Part shown: piece by piece, positions 34,614 through 42,809 of the stretch
Numbering within the stretch: position 1 is the first letter of the stretch
How the letters are laid out: each line of letters opens with the position of its first letter
Assembly (NCBI GenBank): GCA_013285825.1
Contig: JABDGV010000004.1
Span: 83,917 to 147,916 of the forward strand
Reading direction: 5' to 3'
DNA length: 64,000 bases
Origin: Bacteroidota bacterium
GTDB lineage: Bacteria > Chlamydiota > Chlamydiia > Chlamydiales > FEN-1388
The notes under the pieces: model-generated
What the model saw: only the letters and a program-made list of their open reading frames with translations
Told to the model about the DNA's origin: nothing
Databases searched by the model: none
Position numbers and translations under genes: made by a program

Positions 34614-35930
34614 TTACTTTTTTATTGCAATTTGATTTGCAAAATACTCTACAGCGTCATCAAAGATAGCTTTATCTGAAGATCGTTTTTTAGGATCCTT
34701 CTCATCAATATACTTTGAATACGTTTCCAGCCTGCTTAATTTTTTGTATGTCCTATGAAATAAAAGGATCTGTTGATCAATCTTCTGGCCGGAACATTTT
34801 TCATAGGTTTCATAAAAGGATTTCAGCAACGCTTCCACTTCATTTTCACTCAATTGCCCTATCGCTCGGGCGCGAAGACTTTCATCGATTTCCACTAGAT
34901 CGGCCGTGCCATCCAGCAAAGGCTCCTCTTTCATGCTTACAGCATGATGCAGATTGGCAACATCAATGAAATAAAAGGCATTATTGATTTGATCATAAAA
35001 CATGTTTCCTAAGTGGGCATCGCCATGCCAATAGGAATAAAATAGAGGGACAGTTACTGCTTCAGCTTTTATTTTTTCAACATATTGGAGAAAATCATCG
35101 CTGGAGAAGTGCTTTTCTAATTCACCGATAATGAAGGAGCTCTCAAGTATAGTGGGAATACTTTTTTGATATCTCGTAAGCGCTATTTCAGGAATGGAAT
35201 ATGACTGCAACGATTTTCTGTCATGTAGTTTAGCGAAGCTTTCAGCCATTCTTTGAAAGACCCCTTGGCAAGTCTTCAAGAAGGTCATGCGCTCTTTTGA
35301 GCCTGGCTCAAGAGAGCCTAATTGATAAATGAATTGATCGATCCGCTCTCCCTTAGCAGCCGTCTCCAATAATAATCCCCATTCCTCATCTTGATTGCTA
35401 TAACTGGCAAATGCAATTGGCTTGATGGGGACAACTCCGGGCAGCGAAAGCTGTTCAATAAGATCGAGTGCGGAAATCTCTTGAATAAACATGCTCGTTA
35501 AGTCTTTTGGGCTCCTAAAAGCTTTCACGACATAGCATACATGGCGGGCCGAGTCTTTTACTAGAAAGACGGTATCTTGGGATTTGCCGCCGACAGCTGT
35601 CAAGTTTGCGTCGACAATGGAATAATCATATTCGTTTAAGGAGAGCTCATCTGCTAAAAATCCGCGTACACCATTTTCAAGAGAGCTGTAGCTGTTGTAT
35701 TTTTTAAGACGAGTAAAGATTTGCTCCAGAATATTTTTTTGTCTTAATTCTTCTTCCTGAGAGGGCAGCGTTGTATCCCTTCGATATTCTCTTGCATACG
35801 AAATGATTTCCTGAAGAGACTCTTGCTGGATAGAAACAATTGAATCACGACTAGAAGCTGCGGCCCCTTCAATCGACAGACAGAAATTAAATAAAAGAAC
35901 TGAAGATAATAAAAAACCGAATAAAGTCAT
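34614..35930 (-). CDS. Exported APH-fold kinase-like protein, copy 1 (438 aa)
   Basis: A clean signal peptide (MTLFGFLLSSVLLFNFCLSI) precedes an aminoglycoside-phosphotransferase/choline-kinase-like fold. Candidate key residues: YVVKAF with Lys136, IQEISALDLI with Glu151, the Brenner motif WHGDAHLGN at 301-309 and the second metal-binding Asp in YFIDVANL (Asp323). All key positions are intact, so it may be an active kinase with a small-molecule or protein substrate. ATP is not expected in the periplasm, which suggests delivery to the host cell. It is one of two tandem paralogues. Substrate unknown. Confidence 0.75.
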   Translation of the reverse strand: MTLFGFLLSSVLLFNFCLSIEGAAASSRDSIVSIQQESLQEIISYAREYRRDTTLPSQEEELRQKNILEQIFTRLKKYNSYSSLENGVRGFLADELSLNEYDYSIVDANLTAVGGKSQDTVFLVKDSARHVCYVVKAFRSPKDLTSMFIQEISALDLIEQLSLPGVVPIKPIAFASYSNQDEEWGLLLETAAKGERIDQFIYQLGSLEPGSKERMTFLKTCQGVFQRMAESFAKLHDRKSLQSYSIPEIALTRYQKSIPTILESSFIIGELEKHFSSDDFLQYVEKIKAEAVTVPLFYSYWHGDAHLGNMFYDQINNAFYFIDVANLHHAVSMKEEPLLDGTADLVEIDESLRARAIGQLSENEVEALLKSFYETYEKCSGQKIDQQILLFHRTYKKLSRLETYSKYIDEKDPKKRSSDKAIFDDAVEYFANQIAIKK

Positions 35931-36044
35931 AAATATAATATATTTAATATAATAATATTATAACACTTTTACAATAAAATTAAAATAAAAATTTATAGGT
36001 TATTGAAGATGCGATTGAGCTGATAATTGCTTTACGTGCCGCAT

Positions 36045-37346
36045 TTACACTACTTTTGCAAAATACTCTACAGCATCCTCAAAGATAGCTTTATCAGTGG
36101 ATCGCTTGATGGGGTCCTTTTCATCAATATACTTCGAATACGAGATGAGCCTGCTTAATTTTTTGTATGTCCTATGAAATAAAACGACCTGTTGATCAAG
36201 CTTCTGGCCGGAACATTTTTCATAGGTTTCATAAAAGGATTTTAGCAACGCTTCCACCTCTTTTTCACTCAATAGCCCTAGCGCTCTGCTGCGAAGATTT
36301 TCATCGATATACACTAAATCGACCGTACCATCCAGCAAAGGCTCCCCTGTAATGCTTACAGATTGGTGCAGCTTGCCAATATCTATGAAATAAAAGACAT
36401 CCTCGTTCGGGTCATAAAACATGTTCCCTAAATGGGCATCGCCGTGCAAATAGGAATAAAATAGTGGGACATGTAGGGTTTCAGCTTTGATTTTTTCAAC
36501 ATACTTAAGAAAATCATCCCTAGAGATGTGCTTTTCTAATTCTTGGATAATGAAAGAGCTCTGAAGTATAGTAGAAACATAGTTCTCATATTTCGTAAAA
36601 TTTGTTGCCGTAATAGTAGATGGCTGTGCTGATTTTCTTGCATGTAATTTGGCGAAGCTTTCAGCAATTCTTTGAAAGACCCCTTGGCAAACCTTCAGGC
36701 AAGCTTCGCGCTCTTTTGAGCCTTGAGCAAGAGCGCCTAATTGATATACGAATTGATCGGTGCGCTGGCCTTTAGCCGCACTCTCCAATAATAATCCCCA
36801 CTCCTCATGTTGATTGCTATAGATGGCAAATGCAATTGGCTTGATGGAGGCAACTCCGGGCATCGGAAGCTGTTCAATAAAATCGAGAGCGGAAATCTCA
36901 GGAAGAAACTTGCTCGATAACTCTTTTGGATTCTTAAATGCTTTTACGACATAGCATAAAAGGCCTGTCGAGTCTTTTACCAGAAAGACTGGATCATGAG
37001 ATTTTCCGCCGACACCTGCTATACTTGCGTTGACAACGGAATATTGAGCGTTTAAGGGCAGCTCATCAGCTAAAAATCCATGTACAGCCTCTTCAAGAGA
37101 GTTGTAGGTATTGTATTGTTTAAGATGTGCAAAGACCTGCTCGAGTATATTTTTCTGCCGTAATTCTTCTAGCTGAGATGGCAGAGTTGTGTCTTTACGA
37201 TATTCTCTAGCATACGAGATGATCTCCTGAAGAGACTCTTGCTGGGTATAGACAATTGAATCACGACTGGAAGCTACGGTTCCTTCAATCGTCAAACAAA
37301 AATTAAATAAAACAACCGAAACTAATAAATAACGGAATAAATTCAT
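36045..37346 (-). CDS. Exported APH-fold kinase-like protein, copy 2 (433 aa)
   Basis: Paralogue of the 34614-35930 protein, 110 bases away and on the same strand, sharing the signal peptide, the Lys-Glu pair (VVKAF; LPEISALDFI), the motif LHGDAHLGN and the second metal Asp (YFIDIGKL). The C-terminal thirds match almost exactly (VEALLKSFYETYEKCSGQ). Regions around residues 100-130 and 240-280 are more divergent. Each has its own AT-rich upstream gap, so they may be separately expressed. Function as for copy 1: predicted kinase, substrate unknown. Confidence 0.75.
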   Translation of the reverse strand: MNLFRYLLVSVVLFNFCLTIEGTVASSRDSIVYTQQESLQEIISYAREYRKDTTLPSQLEELRQKNILEQVFAHLKQYNTYNSLEEAVHGFLADELPLNAQYSVVNASIAGVGGKSHDPVFLVKDSTGLLCYVVKAFKNPKELSSKFLPEISALDFIEQLPMPGVASIKPIAFAIYSNQHEEWGLLLESAAKGQRTDQFVYQLGALAQGSKEREACLKVCQGVFQRIAESFAKLHARKSAQPSTITATNFTKYENYVSTILQSSFIIQELEKHISRDDFLKYVEKIKAETLHVPLFYSYLHGDAHLGNMFYDPNEDVFYFIDIGKLHQSVSITGEPLLDGTVDLVYIDENLRSRALGLLSEKEVEALLKSFYETYEKCSGQKLDQQVVLFHRTYKKLSRLISYSKYIDEKDPIKRSTDKAIFEDAVEYFAKVV

Positions 37347-37431
37347 GTAATTTAATAATGTAAAATAATAGATATCTAAAAAATATAATACATTTACAAT
37401 AAAATTAAAACAAAAATATAACCGAAAGAAA

Positions 37432-37465
37432 AAAACCGAATAGCTCGTACGAACTATTCGGTTTT
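37432..37465. terminator. ACCGAATAG hairpin terminator (minus strand)
   Basis: AAAACCGAATAG at 37432-37443, a TCGTACGA core, and CTATTCGGTTTT at 37454-37465 form a long stem with one mismatch. Read on the minus strand it ends in TTTTTTTC, so it terminates the kelch-like gene. Sister hairpins are at 39591 and 21933. Confidence 0.85.
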
Positions 37466-37477
37466 AGAACTCTATTT

Positions 37478-39022
37478 CTAGCTCTTTTTTGGAGAAATAT
37501 AGACCTTAAAAATGTGATGTGAGGCAATAGTGTCAGTGACACAATTCGTATCGGTAATCGTACTTGCGATCCCACCAACAATATAACCCAATAAAGTGCG
37601 ATGATGTTTTAGCTTATCAAAGGCTATGACACCATTGGAATAGGTATGCAGCTTGGGGTTGGGGATGAAAACAGCCTCAGCGCCAAAGTAATAGATTCTT
37701 GGAGCATCTGGATCAAAGGGATCAGCGCTGCAAAATAGTGAAGCGGGATTGGGGACAGGAATGGTTGGAAAGGTCGCACTCATGAGGTACTGCTGATAGA
37801 TCCCATGTTTATCGATCCTTATGGTCGTGATATTATTGGTGAATGGCAAATTACAGCAGGTTGTAAAGACAGTTCCTGGGGCAGGAATGAGCGCCTGGCA
37901 ATTGGTTTCGCAATCGCCGTCGCTGAAAATCGATGCGCTAATGCCGCCAAAAAGGAGAGTATACATACTTTCTCTCTCTTTTGAATAAAGACCCGTGTTT
38001 GCGCAATCATAATTATTCATTGCTTGTGCAAGCGTTTGCGGGTCATTTGGATCTAACATATGCGAAGAGCCATCTCTATCAATTTCGATCGGAACAGTCC
38101 ATGCACCGGGGTTCGCTTCATTTCCAGGTGTAAATACACCCGATAAGGCCACATAAGACTTTTTGTACGAGTCTTTTTCCTTTTTAATTACCGGCACAAC
38201 ATTCAAATCGCGTCTTCGATAGTTTGGAAGGGGGTCTGGCTGTTTATACGATTTTACATGCAGTTTATCGCCATTGTCGATGATCTTGATTCGGCGTATT
38301 TGCATCGTATAAACACCGTTGGAGGAAGTTGTATAGTAGCCGGAAAAGTTTTGGCCCAGGGCAAGCAGATAGGTGCCAGGCTTATCCCCTTTCAGCATCT
38401 TTCCACCGGTCACTTGCAGAATGGGATCAAATGCAAATCGGCAGCACTCCGATGCAGAACCTGAATGCGGCTTTTTCTTTACCCAATCAATCATCTTTGG
38501 AACATCGATGGCAGTTAATGCCGCTTTCGTTCCCAGTGCTCCAGTGGCCGAGTCGACCCCATATCCTCCGACGATATAAAGGGTTTTTTTGTCGTTTGTC
38601 TGGCTATAGAATGAGTTCGTCACGGAAAGAAGATCGATATGTTTTTGGCTCAGGTGGGAAGAGTGATCATGAAGAGATCGGCTATAATGTTTCTTCTTTT
38701 TCGGATTAATCACATAAACAACACTGTTTTGATTCTCGATGGGAAAGGAGTTGGGCAGTTCGGTGGTGCTGTTCACATTGTGAAGGCCGTTGGTTCGTCC
38801 AGCAATAAAGAGCCACTCATCTTTATAGACAGCAAATGCATAGGATTGGAGGCCCGCAGGCAAGCGGAAATCAGCTTGCTCTACAGATACTTGGTAGGGA
38901 AGAGAATCATCGATGATCGGAATCGATATATTGTCCGTTTGATTAGCGCAGGGAGGGCATTGACCATAGCAATTCAAGGAATGTAATGTTAACAAGGTTG
39001 TGAATAACATTTTTTTGAACAT
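37478..39022 (-). CDS. Exported kelch-like beta-propeller protein
   Basis: A 514-residue protein. The signal peptide (MFKKMLFTTLLTLHSLNCYG) is followed by CPPCANQ. Kelch-type blades are suggested by DEWLFIAGRTNGLHN, LYIVGGYG, YVALSGVF and TLLFGGISA, spaced roughly as blades, with many aromatic and Gly residues. Several internal Cys pairs (CETNCQ, TTCCNL) could form disulfides, fitting an exported protein. No catalytic motif is seen. It terminates at a strong hairpin. The beta-propeller call is by pattern; ligand unknown. Confidence 0.62.
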   Translation of the reverse strand: MFKKMLFTTLLTLHSLNCYGQCPPCANQTDNISIPIIDDSLPYQVSVEQADFRLPAGLQSYAFAVYKDEWLFIAGRTNGLHNVNSTTELPNSFPIENQNSVVYVINPKKKKHYSRSLHDHSSHLSQKHIDLLSVTNSFYSQTNDKKTLYIVGGYGVDSATGALGTKAALTAIDVPKMIDWVKKKPHSGSASECCRFAFDPILQVTGGKMLKGDKPGTYLLALGQNFSGYYTTSSNGVYTMQIRRIKIIDNGDKLHVKSYKQPDPLPNYRRRDLNVVPVIKKEKDSYKKSYVALSGVFTPGNEANPGAWTVPIEIDRDGSSHMLDPNDPQTLAQAMNNYDCANTGLYSKERESMYTLLFGGISASIFSDGDCETNCQALIPAPGTVFTTCCNLPFTNNITTIRIDKHGIYQQYLMSATFPTIPVPNPASLFCSADPFDPDAPRIYYFGAEAVFIPNPKLHTYSNGVIAFDKLKHHRTLLGYIVGGIASTITDTNCVTDTIASHHIFKVYISPKKS

Positions 39023-39167
39023 AGAGGCTCCTCGTGAAATTGAAAAATTTAGATAACATATTTTTGGTTAATTCCACAGTCGTTTATGAAGCTCGATTCA
39101 AAAGCATTGCGGGGAATCAGCAGTGGCAGGTACACCAAAAATCGTTGGTTAATTTAAAGGAGATAAA

Positions 39168-39554
39168 ATGAAAAAATTTATTATCTGTCTCATTGCCTGC
39201 GTTTCTATGGTACAATCTGCGTATGCCGCTACATCGGCTTTAACGGAAAGCTTATTGGAATATGAGGCCATCACCTCAGGAATAGGCACGAACCCAAGCT
39301 TTGAAAATATAATTCCTGTTACTGAATTTATTGTGGATATCAAGAGGATTACGAAACAGATTAATGTCTTAGGAACCGTAAAGTATGAAATCTTGACTCT
39401 CCCTGTAAGCGATGGGTCTATTAAGAAAAAACAAACTCCTATCAAATACATTGCGATACTTGATGTTTCACCAAACCCAGGAGTTGGACCCAATATTGTT
39501 ACTCTCATAAGCATTGTCCTGGTCCAGCCTAATAAACATCACCATCACCATTAA
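39168..39554 (+). CDS. Small exported protein with natural C-terminal His5
   Basis: 128 residues with an excellent ribosome site (AAAGGAGATAAA before the ATG) and signal peptide (MKKFIICLIACVSMVQSAYA). The mature part has no known motif. The last seven residues are Asn-Lys-His-His-His-His-His, coded by alternating CAT/CAC codons directly before the stop. There are no vector-like flanks, so this is native. A poly-His tail may bind nickel or zinc. It is followed by two hairpins. Minus-strand frame at 39149-39514 is a shadow. Function unknown. Confidence 0.72.
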   Translation: MKKFIICLIACVSMVQSAYAATSALTESLLEYEAITSGIGTNPSFENIIPVTEFIVDIKRITKQINVLGTVKYEILTLPVSDGSIKKKQTPIKYIAILDVSPNPGVGPNIVTLISIVLVQPNKHHHHH

Positions 39555-39562
39555 AAATAGTG

Positions 39563-39578
39563 GTGTCATCTCTGACAC
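39563..39578 (+). terminator. Small hairpin after the His5 gene
   Basis: GTGTCA-TCTC-TGACAC at 39563-39578, immediately downstream of the stop at 39554, upstream of the larger hairpin. Confidence 0.45.
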
Positions 39579-39590
39579 TTCTTGCTACAA

Positions 39591-39626
39591 AAAAACCGAA
39601 TAGCTCTAAAGAGTTATTCGGTTTTT
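39591..39626 (+). terminator. ACCGAATAG hairpin terminator (plus strand)
   Basis: AAAAACCGAATAGCTC at 39591-39606, a 4-base loop, and GAGTTATTCGGTTTTT to 39626 (one G-T pair), ending in a T run; a strong intrinsic terminator. The stem repeats the sequence of the 37432 terminator. Confidence 0.88.
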
Positions 39627-39701
39627 GATTCTCCATGACTTGTAGGCATTTATAATAAAAAAGAGTGTACAATTATTTTTAGGTAGATTGGGTCTTTGTC
39701 T

Positions 39702-41144
39702 ATGAAAATTTCTGACAATCGCGCCTTTTTACTAGGAAGTGGTTTTGGTTTTAAAATTGAAGGATATGAAGACAAGCGTTCAAAAGAGCGGAAAATCCTT
39801 GATTGTATTCTATCAATAGTCTTAACCGCTGTGACAGTCGGCGTGTTTTTTCTCGCAGGGCCTTTGATCGGACGAGTGGTACATAATAAGCATGAGCTAT
39901 CAGAGGTTGATGAAAAAATAAGCGGCCGTGTAAGTCCAATACTTCGCAATCCAACTCCGCCAATTCCTCAAATTGCTACGAAGAAAGTACCAGAGGAAAA
40001 AATAGAGGTAAAAGAACCAAAGCATAAGGAGCAGAAGCCTTTGCTTAAAGAGTTGCCCTCCAACCTCACCGAACGGCGCCAGTTGTTTAGAGGTCCAAGA
40101 GGTTCTATAACCGATTTTCCAAACCATGATCCTGAAAAGCTAAGAGAAATTCAGGCCTATCTTGACCATAAGAATATGGGACTTTGGGCCACTCCGCCAG
40201 TGCCAAAGAAAAGTTATCCGGTATATGGACAAAATGCAGCTCGATATGTCGAGAAACAGCAAAATCCCCGCAATAAAGCAATGGCGCAAAAAATAGTCGA
40301 TAAAATTCAGCATTTAACATTGGGTGATCTGGAAAAGGGGCTGAAAAGTTGTGTCGATCAATTGAACAAACGTATTAAAGAGACACCCTACTCTGTGGGA
40401 TATGTGGCTGGAAAAAGCCAGCAATGGGTGGCAGGGCTATCATTAAAGTATCTTGACCGCCTTCCTGCATCAGATTTTACACTGAATGATTTGCAAGGTA
40501 CGATCGATGTCATTACTCCTGGTCAAAGCTTCAATTTACCTCGAGATGAAAATAATCTCGTCATTTTTGACGATTGTGCCTATTCAGGGAGGCAATTAAT
40601 CGATAATTTAAAAGAAATTCATGATCAAATCAAAGCCAGCCGTAAAAAAGAGGCGACGACTGTGTACGTTGTTATTCCGTTCATGACTCAGTCCGTTTAT
40701 GACAAACTTTCTAAATTACAGGCCGAATGGACACATCCCCTCAAACTTCAAGTAATTACCTCAGAAAAGAGAATTAATAGGGTATTTGGGGATGTTTTGG
40801 AATTGTCAAAAGAGACCAATACACAACGTTTAGATCGGCTGGTGGATCAGGATGATTTGAAAGCCTTAGGCGAGGTTACAAACTATAGTTTTGATCCGGA
40901 CCGTTTTGGCCAAACTCTTTGTTATACGGACTGGAGATATCCTGATATGGCTTCATTTTGGCAACATTTCGGGCGGCAAGCGATGAAAATCGATGGTAAG
41001 GAGATTCAGGAAAAAGAGTACTTTATGCCGCGTTCAGAAGATATCGAACGTCCTTACGGCTTTTCTCAAGAGATGGCAGATAGATATGAGAAGAGTACGA
41101 ACGCTTTGGTCAAGAACGCTTTGGTCAAGAACACTTTGGTTTAA
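39702..41144 (+). CDS. Membrane-anchored phosphoribosyltransferase-fold protein
   Basis: A 480-residue protein starting at ATG 39702. A membrane helix near residues 34-56 (ILSIVLTAVTVGVFFLAGPL) is followed by a proline/lysine-rich linker and a large domain. Within it NLVIFDDCAYSGRQLIDNL reads as the PRPP-binding loop of phosphoribosyltransferases (VDD-x-x-x-TG type with Ser in place of Thr), preceded by VGYVAGKSQQWVAGL. A canonical hydrophobic strand precedes it. The C-terminus carries a short tandem repeat NALVKNALVKNTLV. The rest has no recognisable family; host-directed or nucleotide-linked roles are possible. No operon partner evident. Confidence 0.6.
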   Translation: MKISDNRAFLLGSGFGFKIEGYEDKRSKERKILDCILSIVLTAVTVGVFFLAGPLIGRVVHNKHELSEVDEKISGRVSPILRNPTPPIPQIATKKVPEEKIEVKEPKHKEQKPLLKELPSNLTERRQLFRGPRGSITDFPNHDPEKLREIQAYLDHKNMGLWATPPVPKKSYPVYGQNAARYVEKQQNPRNKAMAQKIVDKIQHLTLGDLEKGLKSCVDQLNKRIKETPYSVGYVAGKSQQWVAGLSLKYLDRLPASDFTLNDLQGTIDVITPGQSFNLPRDENNLVIFDDCAYSGRQLIDNLKEIHDQIKASRKKEATTVYVVIPFMTQSVYDKLSKLQAEWTHPLKLQVITSEKRINRVFGDVLELSKETNTQRLDRLVDQDDLKALGEVTNYSFDPDRFGQTLCYTDWRYPDMASFWQHFGRQAMKIDGKEIQEKEYFMPRSEDIERPYGFSQEMADRYEKSTNALVKNALVKNTLV

Positions 41145-41210
41145 AACAGCAGGTATCGCAATTCGACAAACCATATTGCAATGAATCATACATGCTTATA
41201 AGTATGAATT

Positions 41211-42788
41211 ATGGAAAATCTAGAAATCATCTTCTTTTTGTTGCTATCGGCCGTCCTTTTAGTGGGCGTTGCACAAAAGATCAATGTGCCCTATCCCATT
41301 ATCCTCATTCTAGGCGGGGCAGCTTTAAGCTTTACTCCGGCCATTAATAATATTTATTTTAATCCTAATTTAGTCCTTATGATTTTTCTTCCTCCCATTC
41401 TTTACTATTCATCGTTCGCCATTTCGTTTCGTGAGTTTCAGAGGAATTGGAAGAATATTTTTTCTCTCGCTTTAGGATTGGTAGCTTTAACTACCCTTGT
41501 TGTGGGCATAATTTTCAAATGGCTATTCCCACAATTTTCATGGCCTCTTGCATTTGCTTTTGGCGCCATCATATCGCCTCCTGATGCTGTTGCTGTGACA
41601 TCAATCCTAAAACGATTTTCTATCAATTCACGATTGATAACGCTTTTGGAAGGGGAAAGTCTCATCAACGATGCCTCTGCAATTGTCTTATATAAGATAA
41701 CTTTAGTTGCTCTCATGACAGGATCATTCTCTTTAAGTGGTGGGACAGGTGAGTTTTTCTATGTCGTACTTGGCGGTGTACTCATTGGATTTATCCTCGG
41801 ACTTCTATTTCAACTGTTTTCAAGACGTTATCTCGAGCCGGTATTGGGAGTTGTTTTTTCATTTACAATCCCTTATGTCACCTACATTTTGGCAGACCTT
41901 CTAGGTGTTTCTGGAGTACTTGCGGTTGTTGTCAATGGGTTGATTGGCTCCCGCATCCTTCACAATCACTCTTCGTCCCTTAGACGCGTTTTAGGATATG
42001 CTGTCTGGGATGTATTGATTATTCTTTTAAATTGCTTGGTTTTCATTTTGATTGGATTGCAGGTCAGAACGATAGCTGGGAAAATGAGCACAGATCAGAT
42101 TATTACCTACTCGGGATACGCCTTTCTAATTGCTTTTGCTATGGTTGTCGTTCGTCTGATTTGGGTTTATGGAAGAGGGGCTTTTGCTTATCTCCGTGCC
42201 CTCCATCATCGCAATTCATCCCATATCTGTCCCCAAATACTTCAAGAAACCGCTATTATGGGATGGGCAGGAATGAGAGGCATTGTTTCTCTTGCGGTCG
42301 CACTTGCTTTGCCATTTACACTACCTAATGGGGTGCCGCTGGAGGGACGAAATGAAGTAGTCTTTATTACGTTTGTCGTGATCTTAATCACTCTGGTAAT
42401 TCCTGGGCTTACTCTTCCCGCGCTGATCCGCTGGTTAAAGGTACACCACATCGATAGAGAGAATAATGAGAAGGATGTCAGAGATCAACTTGCTCATAAT
42501 GCGGAAGAGAAAATTGGGTTTCTTCTCGATTCAAAAATTATCGATCAAGAGGAATATCAATTCCTTAAAAGTTATTTCCATACGCAGCATAAAGTTTTAG
42601 AGCTCGCGCATGAAGCAGAGCAGAATGCATCAAACATTGAGTTAGCGAGACGAAAAATCATCCATTTTCAACGGTTGAAGCTTATTGAAATCTGGAAACT
42701 GCAGCAAATCGATGACAAACTTTTAAATCACCTCGAAAATGAACTCGATATGCTCGAGACGCATATTGCTCGTGCAGAGCTTAAATGA
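41211..42788 (+). CDS. Na+/H+ antiporter (CPA1 family)
   Basis: A monovalent cation/proton antiporter with about 12 helices over the first 420 residues. Signatures: FLPPILYYSSFAISF, the ion-binding SPPDAVAVTSIL, LLEGESLINDASAIV and MRGIVSLAVALALPF; the C-terminal ~100 residues are helical, cytosolic and charged (HIDRENNEKDVRDQ...). At 525 residues it has typical NhaP/YjcE-like length. It would export sodium or potassium for proton uptake. The end is followed within 22 bases by the convergent indoleamine dioxygenase gene. Confidence 0.92.
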   Translation: MENLEIIFFLLLSAVLLVGVAQKINVPYPIILILGGAALSFTPAINNIYFNPNLVLMIFLPPILYYSSFAISFREFQRNWKNIFSLALGLVALTTLVVGIIFKWLFPQFSWPLAFAFGAIISPPDAVAVTSILKRFSINSRLITLLEGESLINDASAIVLYKITLVALMTGSFSLSGGTGEFFYVVLGGVLIGFILGLLFQLFSRRYLEPVLGVVFSFTIPYVTYILADLLGVSGVLAVVVNGLIGSRILHNHSSSLRRVLGYAVWDVLIILLNCLVFILIGLQVRTIAGKMSTDQIITYSGYAFLIAFAMVVVRLIWVYGRGAFAYLRALHHRNSSHICPQILQETAIMGWAGMRGIVSLAVALALPFTLPNGVPLEGRNEVVFITFVVILITLVIPGLTLPALIRWLKVHHIDRENNEKDVRDQLAHNAEEKIGFLLDSKIIDQEEYQFLKSYFHTQHKVLELAHEAEQNASNIELARRKIIHFQRLKLIEIWKLQQIDDKLLNHLENELDMLETHIARAELK

Positions 42789-42809
42789 TCATATTCGGTT
42801 TTAGAACTT

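Noticed and set aside
39149..39514. Minus-strand frame opposite the His5 gene
   Set aside because: It lacks a ribosome site; the plus frame has an excellent one plus a signal peptide.
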